From Colimorpha_A sp045540115 (lineage in GTDB: Bacteria; Bacillota; Clostridia; Oscillospirales; CAG-272), in assembly GCA_045540115.1 (NCBI GenBank), contig JAZQGR010000056.1, positions 11,366 through 75,365 on the forward strand: a stretch of DNA of 64,000 nt, read 5' to 3'. A model generated the notes under the pieces. The model worked only from the letters and a program-made list of their open reading frames with translations. It made no database searches and was not told the origin of the DNA. Position 1 is the stretch's first letter. Every line of letters starts with the position of its first letter. Made by a program: the position numbers and the translations under genes. Positions 1-8,483 of the stretch are shown here, one piece after another.

Positions 1-40
1 GAGTGGCGAAGCTTCGGAACGTTGTCTTGCCTTTCCAAAA
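1..40. repeat. Partial intergenic A-type repeat linker
   Basis: The window opens inside a mosaic repeat. The linker words GCGAAGC, ACGTTGTCTTGCCTT and a start of the CCTT hairpin arm are visible, but the element is cut by the window edge and by the terminator that follows. The same linker precedes the CCTTCCCC hairpin at many other loci in this window. Confidence 0.6.
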
Positions 41-42
41 CA

Positions 43-70
43 AAAACCCCTCGTTCGAGGGGTTTTTATC
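43..70 (-). terminator. Rho-independent terminator after oadA
   Basis: A 7-bp GC-rich stem CCCCTCG/CGAGGGG at 47-62 is flanked by A-rich and T-rich tracts. Read on the minus strand it lies just past the oadA stop and ends in TTTTTGTTTTG, so it closes the decarboxylase operon. Confidence 0.85.
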
Positions 71-71
71 A

Positions 72-1469
72 TCAAACTATATGGATCTTATTCTCCGCGT
101 CTGCGTTCTTCATATCGATGCCGTACTTTTCAGCGCGGCGCTTCTCGAAGAACTTCATTGCAACGTTCTCGAACATTGCGTAGGAGAGAAGGTCCTCCTC
201 CTGCTCCATGTAGAGCTTGCACTTTTCGCGGAGGGTATCGAGCTCGGGCTGGAGAAGATCTGCAGGACGGCAGGTCTTGACCTCGGTATCGCCGAGGATC
301 TTCTTTGAGAACTCGGGATCGATCTCGGCGGGAGTCTTACCGTAGTCACCTGCAAGGATTCCCTTAAATTCCTTCGAAACCTGCTTATATCTTTCGCCCA
401 TGAGTACGTTAAGAACCGCCTGAGTACCGACGATCTGAGAGGTCGGAGTAACGAGCGGAACGTAGCCCGCATCGGCTCTTACGCGCGGAACCTCTTCAAG
501 AACCTCCTGAAGGAGCTCGCTCTTGCCTGCAGACTTGAGCTGGGAAACGAGGTTCGAGAGCATACCGCCGGGAACCTGATAAAGGAGCGCGTTTACGTCG
601 ACCTTGGTGACGGAACGGGAGATAAGACCGCTTTCGTCGTATGCCTGTCTGATGGGAGCGAAGTAACGGCTGATCTCGTCGAGCTTCTTAAGGTCAAGAC
701 CGGTATCATAGCCTGTTCCCGCAAGGGTTGCAACGATCGCCTCTGTCGGAGCCTGCGAGGTACCCATAGCCATGGGGGAGATCGCGGTGTCGACAACGTC
801 GCATCCTGCCTCGATCGCCTTAAGAATGGTCATCGAAGCAAGACCGGAGGTATAGTGAGTATGGAGCTGGATAGGAAGCGTTACATTTTCCTTGAGCGCC
901 TTTACGAGATCGTAAGCGGCGTAGGGAGTAAGAAGTCCCGCCATATCCTTGATGCAGAGAGAATCTGCACCCATATCCTGAAGGGTCTTTGCGAAGTTTA
1001 CGAAATAATCGTTATTGAAAACGGGGCCTGTAGTATAGGAGATAGCCGCCTGAACGTGTCCGCCCTCCTTCTTGGTCGCTTCAACTGCGGTCTTGAGGTT
1101 ACGGGGGTCGTTAAGTGCGTCGAAAATTCTGATGATATCGATACCGTTTGCAATCGACTTCTGAACGAAATATTCAACGACGTCGTCAGCATAGTGACGG
1201 TAGCCGAGCATATTCTGTCCGCGGAAAAGCATCTGAAGCTTGGTATTTTTAGCGGCACTTCTGATCTTGCGAAGGCGCTCCCACGGATCCTCGTCAAGGT
1301 AACGGAGGCAGGAGTCGAAGGTCGCACCGCCCCACGCCTCAAGGGAGTGGTAGCCGATGCCGTCGAGCTTCTCAATTATCGGAAGCATCTCGTCGGTTTT
1401 CATTCTTGTAGCCGCGAGCGACTGGTGAGCGTCGCGGAGAACTGTTTCTGTAATTTTTACCTTTTGCAT
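72..1469 (-). CDS. oadA: Oxaloacetate decarboxylase / pyruvate carboxylase-type carboxyltransferase, alpha subunit
   Basis: A 465-residue biotin-dependent carboxyltransferase of the OadA / pyruvate carboxylase subunit B / transcarboxylase 5S family. It moves a carboxyl group between a 2-oxoacid and carboxybiotin in the cytoplasm. The N-terminal TIM barrel begins with TVLRDAHQSL, which carries the metal-binding Asp, and the HTH metal motif appears in LHTHYTSG. A PYC_OADA domain follows. There is no C-terminal biotinyl domain, so it must use the separate carrier protein encoded two genes upstream. I chose ATG 1469 because it has a GAGGAT ribosome site and begins the family core; the longer frame to 1544 reads into repeat DNA. 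It is the last gene of the operon, separated from oadB by a 285-bp repeat-filled gap. Confidence 0.95.
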   Translation of the reverse strand: MQKVKITETVLRDAHQSLAATRMKTDEMLPIIEKLDGIGYHSLEAWGGATFDSCLRYLDEDPWERLRKIRSAAKNTKLQMLFRGQNMLGYRHYADDVVEYFVQKSIANGIDIIRIFDALNDPRNLKTAVEATKKEGGHVQAAISYTTGPVFNNDYFVNFAKTLQDMGADSLCIKDMAGLLTPYAAYDLVKALKENVTLPIQLHTHYTSGLASMTILKAIEAGCDVVDTAISPMAMGTSQAPTEAIVATLAGTGYDTGLDLKKLDEISRYFAPIRQAYDESGLISRSVTKVDVNALLYQVPGGMLSNLVSQLKSAGKSELLQEVLEEVPRVRADAGYVPLVTPTSQIVGTQAVLNVLMGERYKQVSKEFKGILAGDYGKTPAEIDPEFSKKILGDTEVKTCRPADLLQPELDTLREKCKLYMEQEEDLLSYAMFENVAMKFFEKRRAEKYGIDMKNADAENKIHIV

Positions 1470-1499
1470 TATATTATCCTCAATTATATACGTTATTAT

Positions 1500-1735
1500 A
1501 ATTATCGGGGCGTTCTTTGCCTCGCCCTTTGGGAGAGGTGGCACGAAGTGCCGGAGAGGGTAAACTGCCCTCTCACCCGACTTCGTCGGGAGCTCCCCAA
1601 AGGGGGAGCCATATAAACGTCGTCTTACCTTCTCAAGCGGGAGAAGGTGTCTAAAAAGGGAACATACTCCTCATCCACCACCTTCGGTGGTCCTCCTTCT
1701 CCCTCAGGAGAAGGTATTGAGTAACACCGTTTTTA
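1500..1735. repeat. Mosaic palindromic repeat between oadB and oadA
   Basis: This gap holds several hairpin modules: a pair of inverted CTCACC and GGAGAGGG-type arms around ACTTCGTCGGGAGCT, then an inverted A-type unit (CCTCATCCACC, ACCTTCGGTGGT, CCTTCTCCCTCAGGAGAAGG) followed by TAACACCGTTTTTATGCGG. No gene or terminator is evident. It splits two subunit genes of one operon, so the operon mRNA would carry these hairpins. Confidence 0.8.
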
Positions 1736-1754
1736 TGCGGGAGTGGAAATTCTC

Positions 1755-2933
<1,179 letters not shown>

Positions 2934-2945
2934 AGGTTTTTACCC

Positions 2946-3329
2946 TTATGCGATGGTCGCGATAACTGCACCGGTCGCAACGGTCTGACCGCTTGTTACA
3001 GTAACGGAGGTAACGGTACCGTCGCAGGGAGCGAAGATCTCGTTTTCCATCTTCATAGCCTCGAGCAGGCAAATAAGGTCGCCCTTCTTGACTGCCTGTC
3101 CGTTCGAAACTGCAACCTTAAGGATCGTTCCCTGCATGGGAGCGTTAACGGGAGTGCCGTTTCCGGGAGCCGCTGCGGGAGCAGCCTTGGGAGCTGCGGG
3201 AGCAGGAGCCGCTGCGGGAGCGGGAGCAACTGCGGGTGCGGCATAGGTGTTGCTTGCGCCTGCGCCGATCTCTTCTACTTCTACCTCGTAAACAACGCCG
3301 TTTACGGTTACGTTATAAAGCTTTGACAT
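2946..3329 (-). CDS. Biotin carboxyl carrier protein (free biotinyl subunit)
   Basis: A 127-residue biotin carrier resembling transcarboxylase 1.3S and MmdC. A short N-terminal segment (MSKLYNVTVNG) is followed by an Ala/Pro-rich hinge (about residues 30-58), and then a biotinyl domain with EAMKMENE, where K93 is the predicted biotinylation site. The start at ATG 3329 has a GAAAGGAAG ribosome site; the longer reading to 3422 would overlap the gamma subunit gene. It sits between the gamma and beta subunit genes and would carry the carboxyl group from both carboxyltransferases of the operon to the beta-subunit pump. Confidence 0.95.
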   Translation of the reverse strand: MSKLYNVTVNGVVYEVEVEEIGAGASNTYAAPAVAPAPAAAPAPAAPKAAPAAAPGNGTPVNAPMQGTILKVAVSNGQAVKKGDLICLLEAMKMENEIFAPCDGTVTSVTVTSGQTVATGAVIATIA

Positions 3330-3348
3330 TTTATTATCTTCCTTTCGA

Positions 3349-3717
3349 TTAGTGCTTTTTTCTGAATGAAACGACTCTGAAGCCGCCTGCTGACTTGCCT
3401 GAGTATGCCGAGATAGCGGCAACTATTGCGGCGACTATCGCCGCGTCGTCCTGATCTTGAGCAATAGGAGCAGGAGCAACGGGAGCGGGCTCCGGAACAG
3501 ATACGGGCGTAGTCTCAGTCTCCTCAACTGCCTTCTCCTTCGGCTTTCTGTCGAAGAACTTGCCGAATATTGCGAGAATGAACCAGATGAGCGCGAGGAC
3601 GACGAAAACGAGAAGATATCCGCCGACGCCCGTTGTTAAAATTGATTCGAGCTTTTCGGAGAGGGTGAGCTTTGACGCTACCTCGTCGGAAAAGTTAAAC
3701 AGCGACATATAAAACAT
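3349..3717 (-). CDS. oadG: Decarboxylase gamma chain (OadG-like)
   Basis: A small protein of about 122 residues with one transmembrane helix (GGYLLVFVVLALIWFILAIF, about residues 31-50) and a Pro/Ala/Glu-rich linker. The C-terminal segment DDAAIVAAIVAAISAYSGKS followed by FRVVSFRKK is typical of OadG-like subunits of Na+-pumping decarboxylases, which anchor and assemble the complex. Start choice is uncertain: an in-frame GTG at 3726 and ATGs at 3717 and 3708 all lie close together; a GGTG sits 8 nt before 3717. The gene begins within about 12 bp of the end of the upstream carboxyltransferase gene, so translational coupling is likely. Confidence 0.85.
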   Translation of the reverse strand: MFYMSLFNFSDEVASKLTLSEKLESILTTGVGGYLLVFVVLALIWFILAIFGKFFDRKPKEKAVEETETTPVSVPEPAPVAPAPIAQDQDDAAIVAAIVAAISAYSGKSAGGFRVVSFRKKH

Positions 3718-3728
3718 AGTATTCACCG

Positions 3729-5051
3729 TTAAGCGAGGAACTCAAGTGCCGACGCCATTCTCTGCTTGAGCTCGGATCCTGAAACAATATCGTCGATATC
3801 GCCGGAGCGGGCATTGGTAAGAGCCGAAGCGGGGCCGGAGAGCCATTCTTCCTTGAGTGAAGCGCGAGCGGCATTGGGATCGGATGCTTCCTTGAGGGAG
3901 GAATCGTAGAGGAACTCGACTGCGGTATCGGGATCAAGCACCGAGATAACTGCGTTATCAAGGGCGAACACGAAGGACGCGCCGAGGGACTTGGAGCCCA
4001 TAAGGGTGTAAGCAGAGCCGTAAGCGTTGCCGATTATCGCGGTAACTGCGACCTCGCAGTTATTGTAAGCGAAGGCAAGCTCGGAGAGGGCGGTAAGGTA
4101 ATTCTTGCAGCCACCCTTGAAGCCGACTGTGTTGACGAGAGTCACAACGGGGATCTCGTAGTCGGAGCAGAAGTTGACGAAGCGGGAAGCCTTCTTTGCG
4201 GAAGCGCAGGTGAGCGCGCCGCCGTTTTCGGTCGGCTGGTTAGCAACTACACCGACAACTCTTCCGTTGAAGGTCATGAGTGCGGTAACAAGCTCCTTCG
4301 CCATATTTTCGGCAAGGTAAAGAGGCTCACGGTCGTCGGAAAGAACGGAAATAAGCTCCTTTACGTCGCCGTCAACGTACGCGTTTACGTTAAGAGGCTC
4401 GTTTATGCTCTCGCAGTCGTCACCGATGACGGTACCCTCCTCGCAGTTCGAGGGGATGAGCGAGAGAAGCTTGGTAAGAACGATAACGAGCTCGTTTTCG
4501 GGCGTCACGATGTCGGGAGTACCGATCGGATCGCCGTTCGGGACGAGGTATCTTTCTCCCTTGTCGGTCGCGACAGTGATATCAAACATCTCGGAAAGTA
4601 CAGCCGAAGCGCCGCCGCAAGCACCGTTAATTACGGCGATCTGCGGGATAAGTGCCTTTGCCTCGCTGATCTTAGCCATTACCGAGCCGTAAGCGGAAAG
4701 GCAGTCGATGCCCTCGCTTACCTTTGCGCCCGCGCCGGAAAATACGCCGACAACGGGAGCGCCCGCCTTGAGGGCGGAATCGTAAAGGGAGCAGATCTTC
4801 TTGCCGTGAGCGGAAGTGAATGCCGCCTTCTCTACCGTCTTGTCCTGAACGAACGCGTAAACGGGACGGCCGTTGACCGATCCACAGCCCGTGATAACTC
4901 CTTCAAAATCTCCTTCGCCCTGCTTAACGTAGGTACCGAACTCAAGGAAGGTGCCTTCGTCGAAAAGCGCGGAAAGAAGGACTCTTGCGTCTGCCGAGGA
5001 AGCGTTTATTTCCTTACGCAGCTCAGCAGAGGTCTTTTTATTCTGTGCCAT
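3729..5051 (-). CDS. Acyl-CoA carboxyltransferase (MmdA / transcarboxylase 12S-like)
   Basis: A 440-residue crotonase-fold carboxyltransferase of the MmdA / acyl-CoA carboxylase beta family, which exchanges a carboxyl group between an acyl-CoA and carboxybiotin. Both halves of the carboxyltransferase domain are present: GACGGASAV in the N-terminal half and a second half with TLVNTVGFKGG and GNAYGSAYTLMGSK. It is shorter than the usual 500-520 residues and its N-terminal half is divergent, so I do not assign the CoA substrate. The start at ATG 5051 has GGAGGAAAAAC ahead of it. It is the first gene of the operon, downstream of a consensus promoter. Methylmalonyl-CoA, glutaconyl-CoA or another acyl-CoA are all possible. 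Confidence 0.85.
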   Translation of the reverse strand: MAQNKKTSAELRKEINASSADARVLLSALFDEGTFLEFGTYVKQGEGDFEGVITGCGSVNGRPVYAFVQDKTVEKAAFTSAHGKKICSLYDSALKAGAPVVGVFSGAGAKVSEGIDCLSAYGSVMAKISEAKALIPQIAVINGACGGASAVLSEMFDITVATDKGERYLVPNGDPIGTPDIVTPENELVIVLTKLLSLIPSNCEEGTVIGDDCESINEPLNVNAYVDGDVKELISVLSDDREPLYLAENMAKELVTALMTFNGRVVGVVANQPTENGGALTCASAKKASRFVNFCSDYEIPVVTLVNTVGFKGGCKNYLTALSELAFAYNNCEVAVTAIIGNAYGSAYTLMGSKSLGASFVFALDNAVISVLDPDTAVEFLYDSSLKEASDPNAARASLKEEWLSGPASALTNARSGDIDDIVSGSELKQRMASALEFLA

Positions 5052-5112
5052 GTTTTTCCTCCGAATTTTGTGAGAAAAATAAGATAAACCATTTTCCCCC
5101 ATTATTAATTAT

Positions 5113-5141
5113 ATTGTAAAACAAAATACAATTTTTGTCAA
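5113..5141 (-). promoter_or_regulatory. Sigma-A promoter of the decarboxylase operon
   Basis: On the minus strand TTGACA (5141-5136) and TACAAT (5118-5113) are separated by exactly 17 bp, about 60 bp upstream of the first gene of the decarboxylase operon. Confidence 0.85.
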
Positions 5142-5186
5142 TGAGTATGTGTGATTTTGAAAGAAATATTTCAGGTAAAATAAAAA

Positions 5187-5390
5187 AGCCCCGAAAGGGG
5201 AGAGGCTTGGATCACGGCGAAGCCGTGTATAGCATCCGCAACTTGTTGCGGTATATCATCAATGCGAAGCATTGTATATCATCAAGCCGCAGGAGAATAC
5301 ACGCTGGCGCGTGATGAGATACACGGCGTTGCCGTGATGATATCCAGCCCCGCAGTGGCTGATGATATGCCAAGCCTGCGGCTTGGATAA
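5187..5390. repeat. Array of distinct short hairpins downstream of tRNA-Arg
   Basis: About eight small palindromes with different stems sit in a row: CACGGC/GCCGTG at 5213-5227, CCGCAA/TTGCGG at 5235, AATGC/GCATT at 5261, CACGC/GCGTG at 5300, CACGGC/GCCGTG at 5322, CAGCC/GGCTG at 5345, CCAAGCC/GGCTTGG at 5370. They are joined by recurring linkers of the type TGATGATATAC. Loops are often GAA, CAA or similar. The array ends at 5187 in a second terminator-like stem with TTTTTT. No reading frame fits; the predicted frames across it are low-complexity. Confidence 0.8.
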
Positions 5391-5421
5391 AAAAATCCAA
5401 CTCGTAAGAGTTGGATTTTTT
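5389..5421. terminator. Terminator of tRNA-Arg (bidirectional)
   Basis: The stem ATCCAACTC/GAGTTGGAT is flanked by A and T runs on both sides and begins directly after the CCA end of the tRNA. Confidence 0.9.
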
Positions 5422-5497
5422 TGGCGCGCCCTAGAGGATTCGAACCTCTGACCTACCGGTTCGTAGCCGGGCACTCTATCCGCTGAGCTAAGGGCGC
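5422..5497 (-). tRNA. tRNA-Arg (anticodon ACG)
   Basis: The minus strand folds as a standard cloverleaf: acceptor GCGCCCT paired with AGGGCGC, D-arm GCTCAGCGGATAGAGT, anticodon loop CTACGAA with anticodon ACG, T-arm with GGTTCGAATCC. The terminal CCA is encoded (5424-5422). It is a stand-alone gene followed at once by a terminator and by the hairpin array. Confidence 0.95.
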
Positions 5498-5616
5498 ATT
5501 ATTTTCGTGCGACATATATTCTACCACAGGAAGTGGGTTTTGTCAAGGGATTTTGAAAAATAATTAAATTTGTTTTTGTGCGGGTGGGGAAACACGGCGG
5601 AACGCTAAAAATTTCT

Positions 5617-5786
5617 TGTAGGGGCGACCCTTGGGAACCCCCAAAGCTCATTTCATTCGCTTCGGGGAACCCCGATATTGGTCGCCCGTTCCAACGGAAT
5701 GTAATATCGTTTTTATACGGCGGGAGTAAACCCCCGCCCTACGGCAACGTGGCGAAGAATCGGGGCGTTGTCTTGCCTTCCCCAAA
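5617..5786. repeat. B-type and nested palindromic repeats
   Basis: The 321-bp gap between tRNA-Arg and tadA holds a nested palindrome (5621-5698: outer GGGCGACC/GGTCGCCC around an inner CCCCAAAG...CTTCGGGG-type module), the linker TAATATCGTTTTTATA, a B hairpin GGCGGG/CCCGCC with CCTACGG tail, then the CGAAG...TTGTCTTGCCTTCCCC start of an A unit. Nothing else was seen. Confidence 0.8.
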
Positions 5787-5788
5787 AA

Positions 5789-5815
5789 CAAAAGGGCGAA
5801 AGATCGCCCTTTTGA
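5789..5815 (-). terminator. Terminator after tadA
   Basis: The stem AAAGGGCGA/TCGCCCTTT lies directly past the tadA stop; the minus strand continues as TGTTTTTGG. Confidence 0.8.
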
Positions 5816-5818
5816 AAA

Positions 5819-6271
5819 TCACTTATTTTCCCTTATTTTCTTAAAAAACTCGCTCAGAACCGCCTTACATTCCGTCTCCATCACTCCGCCGACGATCTCG
5901 GGGCGGGAGGAATAGGGATAAGATGCAAGATTTATAAGACTTCCGAACGAGCCCTCGCGGTTATCGTAGGCGCCGAATACGACAGAGTCGATGCGTGAAT
6001 TGATTATCGCGCCCGCGCACATCGGGCAGGGCTCAAGGGTAACGTAGAGAGTGCAGTCGGTCAGGTGCCAACCGCCGAGTTTTTGGCAGGCGCGTCGGAT
6101 CGCGGTCGTTTCAGCGTGCGCGGTAGCGTCAAAAGCCGTCTCGCGCTCGTTGTGGGCAGAGGCGATCACCTCGCCGCGGCGAACGATCACGGCACCGATC
6201 GGCACTTCACCCATTTCCGCTGCCTTTTTCGCCTCCTCAAGGGCAAGCAGCATATATTTTTCGTCAGACAT
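5819..6271 (-). CDS. tadA: tRNA-specific adenosine deaminase
   Basis: A 150-residue cytidine-deaminase-fold enzyme that converts A34 to inosine in tRNA-Arg(ACG), the very tRNA encoded 0.3 kb away. The zinc/catalytic motif HAE is at H52-E54 and PCPMCAG supplies C82 and C85. The full family length is present. Start ATG 6271 is preceded by GAGGTAAC. It is flanked by repeat clusters on both sides and appears monocistronic with its own terminator. Confidence 0.97.
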   Translation of the reverse strand: MSDEKYMLLALEEAKKAAEMGEVPIGAVIVRRGEVIASAHNERETAFDATAHAETTAIRRACQKLGGWHLTDCTLYVTLEPCPMCAGAIINSRIDSVVFGAYDNREGSFGSLINLASYPYSSRPEIVGGVMETECKAVLSEFFKKIRENK

Positions 6272-6303
6272 ATTTGTTACCTCAATAATAACGGTAAACC
6301 ATC

Positions 6304-6920
6304 AAAATATTCGGGGCGTCTTCTCGCCTTCCCCTCAGGGGGAAGGTAAGAGGTAAACAAGAGGCAGTGCCTCGGATGAGATGTCGCAAAAACGATGTAA
6401 CATCGTTTTTATACGGCGGGAGTAAACCCCCGCCCTACGGCAACGTGGCAAAGCATCGGGACGTTGTCTCGCCTTCCCCAGCGGGGGAAGGGGGACCACC
6501 GAAGGTGGTGGATGAGGTGTTCCAAAGGGATGTAATATCGTTTTGGTGCGGACAGTCGAGGTGAGGGGTTCCCCGAAGCGAATAAAATGAGCTTTGGGGG
6601 TTCCGAGGTTGCCTGTCCCTACAAATAACGTGTCGAAGAATCGCCGCGTCGTTAGCCTTCCCCTTGGGGAAGGGGGACCACCGAAGGTGGTGGATGAGGT
6701 GTCCCAAGGGGATGTAACATCGTTTTTACACGGGCGACCAATGGTCGCCCCTACAAGGTACTTTGAAACGCTTTTGTAGGGGCGACCCTTGGGAACCCCC
6801 AAAGCTCATTTCATTCGCTTCGGGGAACCCCGATATTGCTCGCCCGTTTTAAGTAAAGTAACATCCGAAAGACAATCCCTCTCAGTCACCTGCGGTGACA
6901 GCTCCCCCAGAGGGGGAGCC
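6304..6920. repeat. Long chain of alternating A- and B-type palindromic modules
   Basis: This 655-bp gap between nfo and tadA is the clearest example of the repeat chain. In order: an A unit with short stem GAGG(C/T)AAA-type, a B hairpin GGCGGG/CCCGCC with CTACGG tail (6414), an A unit with ACCACC/GGTGGT second stem (6470), the nested GGACAGTC...GCCTGTCC hairpin (6550-6618), a second A unit with ACCACC/GGTGGT (6655), a B hairpin GGGCGACC/GGTCGCCC (6731), a nested GGGCGACC...GCTCGCCC unit (6779-6847) and a TCACC/GGTGA unit ending in CAGAGGGGGAGCC. Constant linkers TAACATCGTTTTT and ACGTGGCGAAGCATCGGGAC join them. No gene is present. Confidence 0.85.
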
Positions 6921-6926
6921 AATAAG

Positions 6927-7778
6927 TTACATCCCCGCACCTATGTACATTTTCTTCATCTCGAGCGCGTCCTCAGCCATCGTTCCTGCGCTTTCGCAGA
7001 TGATGCGGGGCGTGAGATTGTTCTCGTAAAGAACCTTCGCAAGAGGGGAAAAATCGGGACCGTAAACGGTATCGGTGAAGGTCAGATGCTTCTTTTCACC
7101 GCCGCTTGTAAACTCGATCTTTGAGAAGTGGCAATGCAGATTCTTCGCGACCTCGTCCCCGAGAGCGGAGCCGATCTTATCGAAAACGCGCTTGTAATCG
7201 TCCTCGGTGACGAAAACGTTACCGAGATCGCGGGCATTCAGATGCCCGAAATCGACGACGGGAATGAGTCTCGGACTGATCTTACAAAGCTCGATGACTT
7301 CGTCAAGCGTGCCGAGCTGATTTATCTTTCCCATCGTTTCAAGACCGAATTTCACCTCGGTATCGATCTCCTCAAGAGCGCGGGTAACGGTATCGGCGGC
7401 AAGCAAAAGTGCCTCCGCGCGGGTGATCTTCGACGCGCTTCCTGTATGGATCACTATGCGGTCTGCGCCGAGAAGCTCAGCGGCGTGAACGCTTTTTCTT
7501 ATATAATCAATGCTTTTGAGACGTTTTTCCTCTTCGATTCCCGAAAGGGAGATGAAATATGGTGCGTGGAGCGACATTGCGATGCCGTACTCCTTCGCCT
7601 TATTTCCGACCTCGATGAAATTCGCGTCGGAGCCTGTCACTCCGTTTCCGCATTGATATTCGTAGGCGTCGAGGCCGATCTCATATAGCCACTTCGGTGC
7701 CTGCTTCGTTGATTTATTGCCCGCAGCGTAGAAGCTCTCGGAGTTTCCGCCCGGGCCGAAAAGTGCACGGCTGCTCAT
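6927..7778 (-). CDS. nfo: Endonuclease IV (AP endonuclease)
   Basis: A 283-residue TIM-barrel endonuclease of the AP endonuclease 2 family, which nicks DNA 5' of abasic sites in base-excision repair. The metal-ligand regions are recognisable: MSLHAPYFISL, IVIHTGSA, GLETMGK, PVVDFGHLNA, HCHFSKIEF and ICESAGTM. It starts with MSSRALFGPGGNSESF, like clostridial Nfo proteins. Its ATG overlaps the stop of the upstream Thr-rich membrane protein gene (ATGA), so it is the last gene of the rlmH-WG protein-membrane protein-nfo run and translationally coupled to it. No metal ligand appears missing. Confidence 0.93.
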   Translation of the reverse strand: MSSRALFGPGGNSESFYAAGNKSTKQAPKWLYEIGLDAYEYQCGNGVTGSDANFIEVGNKAKEYGIAMSLHAPYFISLSGIEEEKRLKSIDYIRKSVHAAELLGADRIVIHTGSASKITRAEALLLAADTVTRALEEIDTEVKFGLETMGKINQLGTLDEVIELCKISPRLIPVVDFGHLNARDLGNVFVTEDDYKRVFDKIGSALGDEVAKNLHCHFSKIEFTSGGEKKHLTFTDTVYGPDFSPLAKVLYENNLTPRIICESAGTMAEDALEMKKMYIGAGM

Positions 7779-8473
7779 TTTATTTCTATTGCTCCTTCTA
7801 CCTCGATGGTCTTGAACTCGATCTTCTTGTAGGTGAGCTTGCTGTTAAATACCGCCTTGATGTTGACGGTGTCGCCGTACTCCGCTTCGACGGTCTTGGA
7901 GACAAGGAGAGTATCGCTCTTTACGTTTTCACTCTGCGCAATTTTGGGCGTTGAGAATTTGTATTCGACGCCGTCGATCACGAGAATATTGTCGTATCTT
8001 GAATTTATTGTGAGGCTGTAATGCTCAAGATACAGGTCGACTTTAAGGTAGACCTTGCCGTCCTGCTCGAAGGCGACGACGTCTGCGCGGAGATTGAGAG
8101 AAACGCCTGTATCGGAGCGCAGGCTCTTCTCGACAAGAAGATCGCTCGGAAGCTCGGGCGGATCGGTCTCATCGGGAACGGTTGTCTGCGAGGGTGTTGT
8201 AGTTACCTCGGGTGTTGTGGTAGTCTCGGGGGTAGTCGTCACATCAGGCGTCGTGGTCTGCGAGGGTGTTGTCGTCTGTGACGGGGTAGTGGTCGTGTCG
8301 GGCTTTGTCGTGGTATCGGGCTTTGTCGTATCACCTGCGGTGGTCGTTGTGGCGGGGGTAGTGTCGGAGCCACCCTTGCCGTCATTGTTCATTATAATGA
8401 GTGCCGCGCCGAGCGAAACTATCATTATAATGAGAAGCACGATAATAAATTTTATTGCAGCGTCAATTTTCAT
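7775..8473 (-). CDS. Thr/Pro-rich membrane-anchored protein of unknown function
   Basis: A 232-residue protein that I do not recognise. It has one N-terminal transmembrane segment (about residues 8-28, IIVLLIIMIVSLGAALIIM) that would leave the rest outside the cell. A low-complexity linker of TTTP, TTKPD and SQTTTP repeats covers about residues 37-103, followed by a beta-rich C-terminal domain (about 110-232) with no recognised motif. The architecture suggests a cell-surface domain on a flexible stalk. It has AAGGAG before ATG 8473, lies 10 bp after the WG-repeat gene and overlaps nfo by 4 bp. Its partner upstream has the same anchor-stalk-domain plan. Confidence 0.75.
   Translation of the reverse strand: MKIDAAIKFIIVLLIIMIVSLGAALIIMNNDGKGGSDTTPATTTTAGDTTKPDTTTKPDTTTTPSQTTTPSQTTTPDVTTTPETTTTPEVTTTPSQTTVPDETDPPELPSDLLVEKSLRSDTGVSLNLRADVVAFEQDGKVYLKVDLYLEHYSLTINSRYDNILVIDGVEYKFSTPKIAQSENVKSDTLLVSKTVEAEYGDTVNIKAVFNSKLTYKKIEFKTIEVEGAIEIK
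8180..8390. repeat. In-frame Thr-rich coding repeat
   Basis: The stalk of the 232-residue protein is encoded by short imperfect repeats (variants of GTCGTGGT, TCGGG and GAGGGTGTTGT read on the plus strand), mostly in multiples of three. The tract could change length by slippage without a frameshift. Confidence 0.7.
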
Positions 8474-8483
8474 AATAAACTCC

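Noticed and set aside
855..1616. Open frame of 253 codons on the plus strand over oadA
   Set aside because: It is the complement of the oadA coding sequence and runs into repeat DNA; no ribosome site and no known domain.
5187..5390. CRISPR array
   Set aside because: The repeating part is a short linker and the variable parts are palindromes; there are no 28-37 bp repeats with unique spacers and no cas genes.
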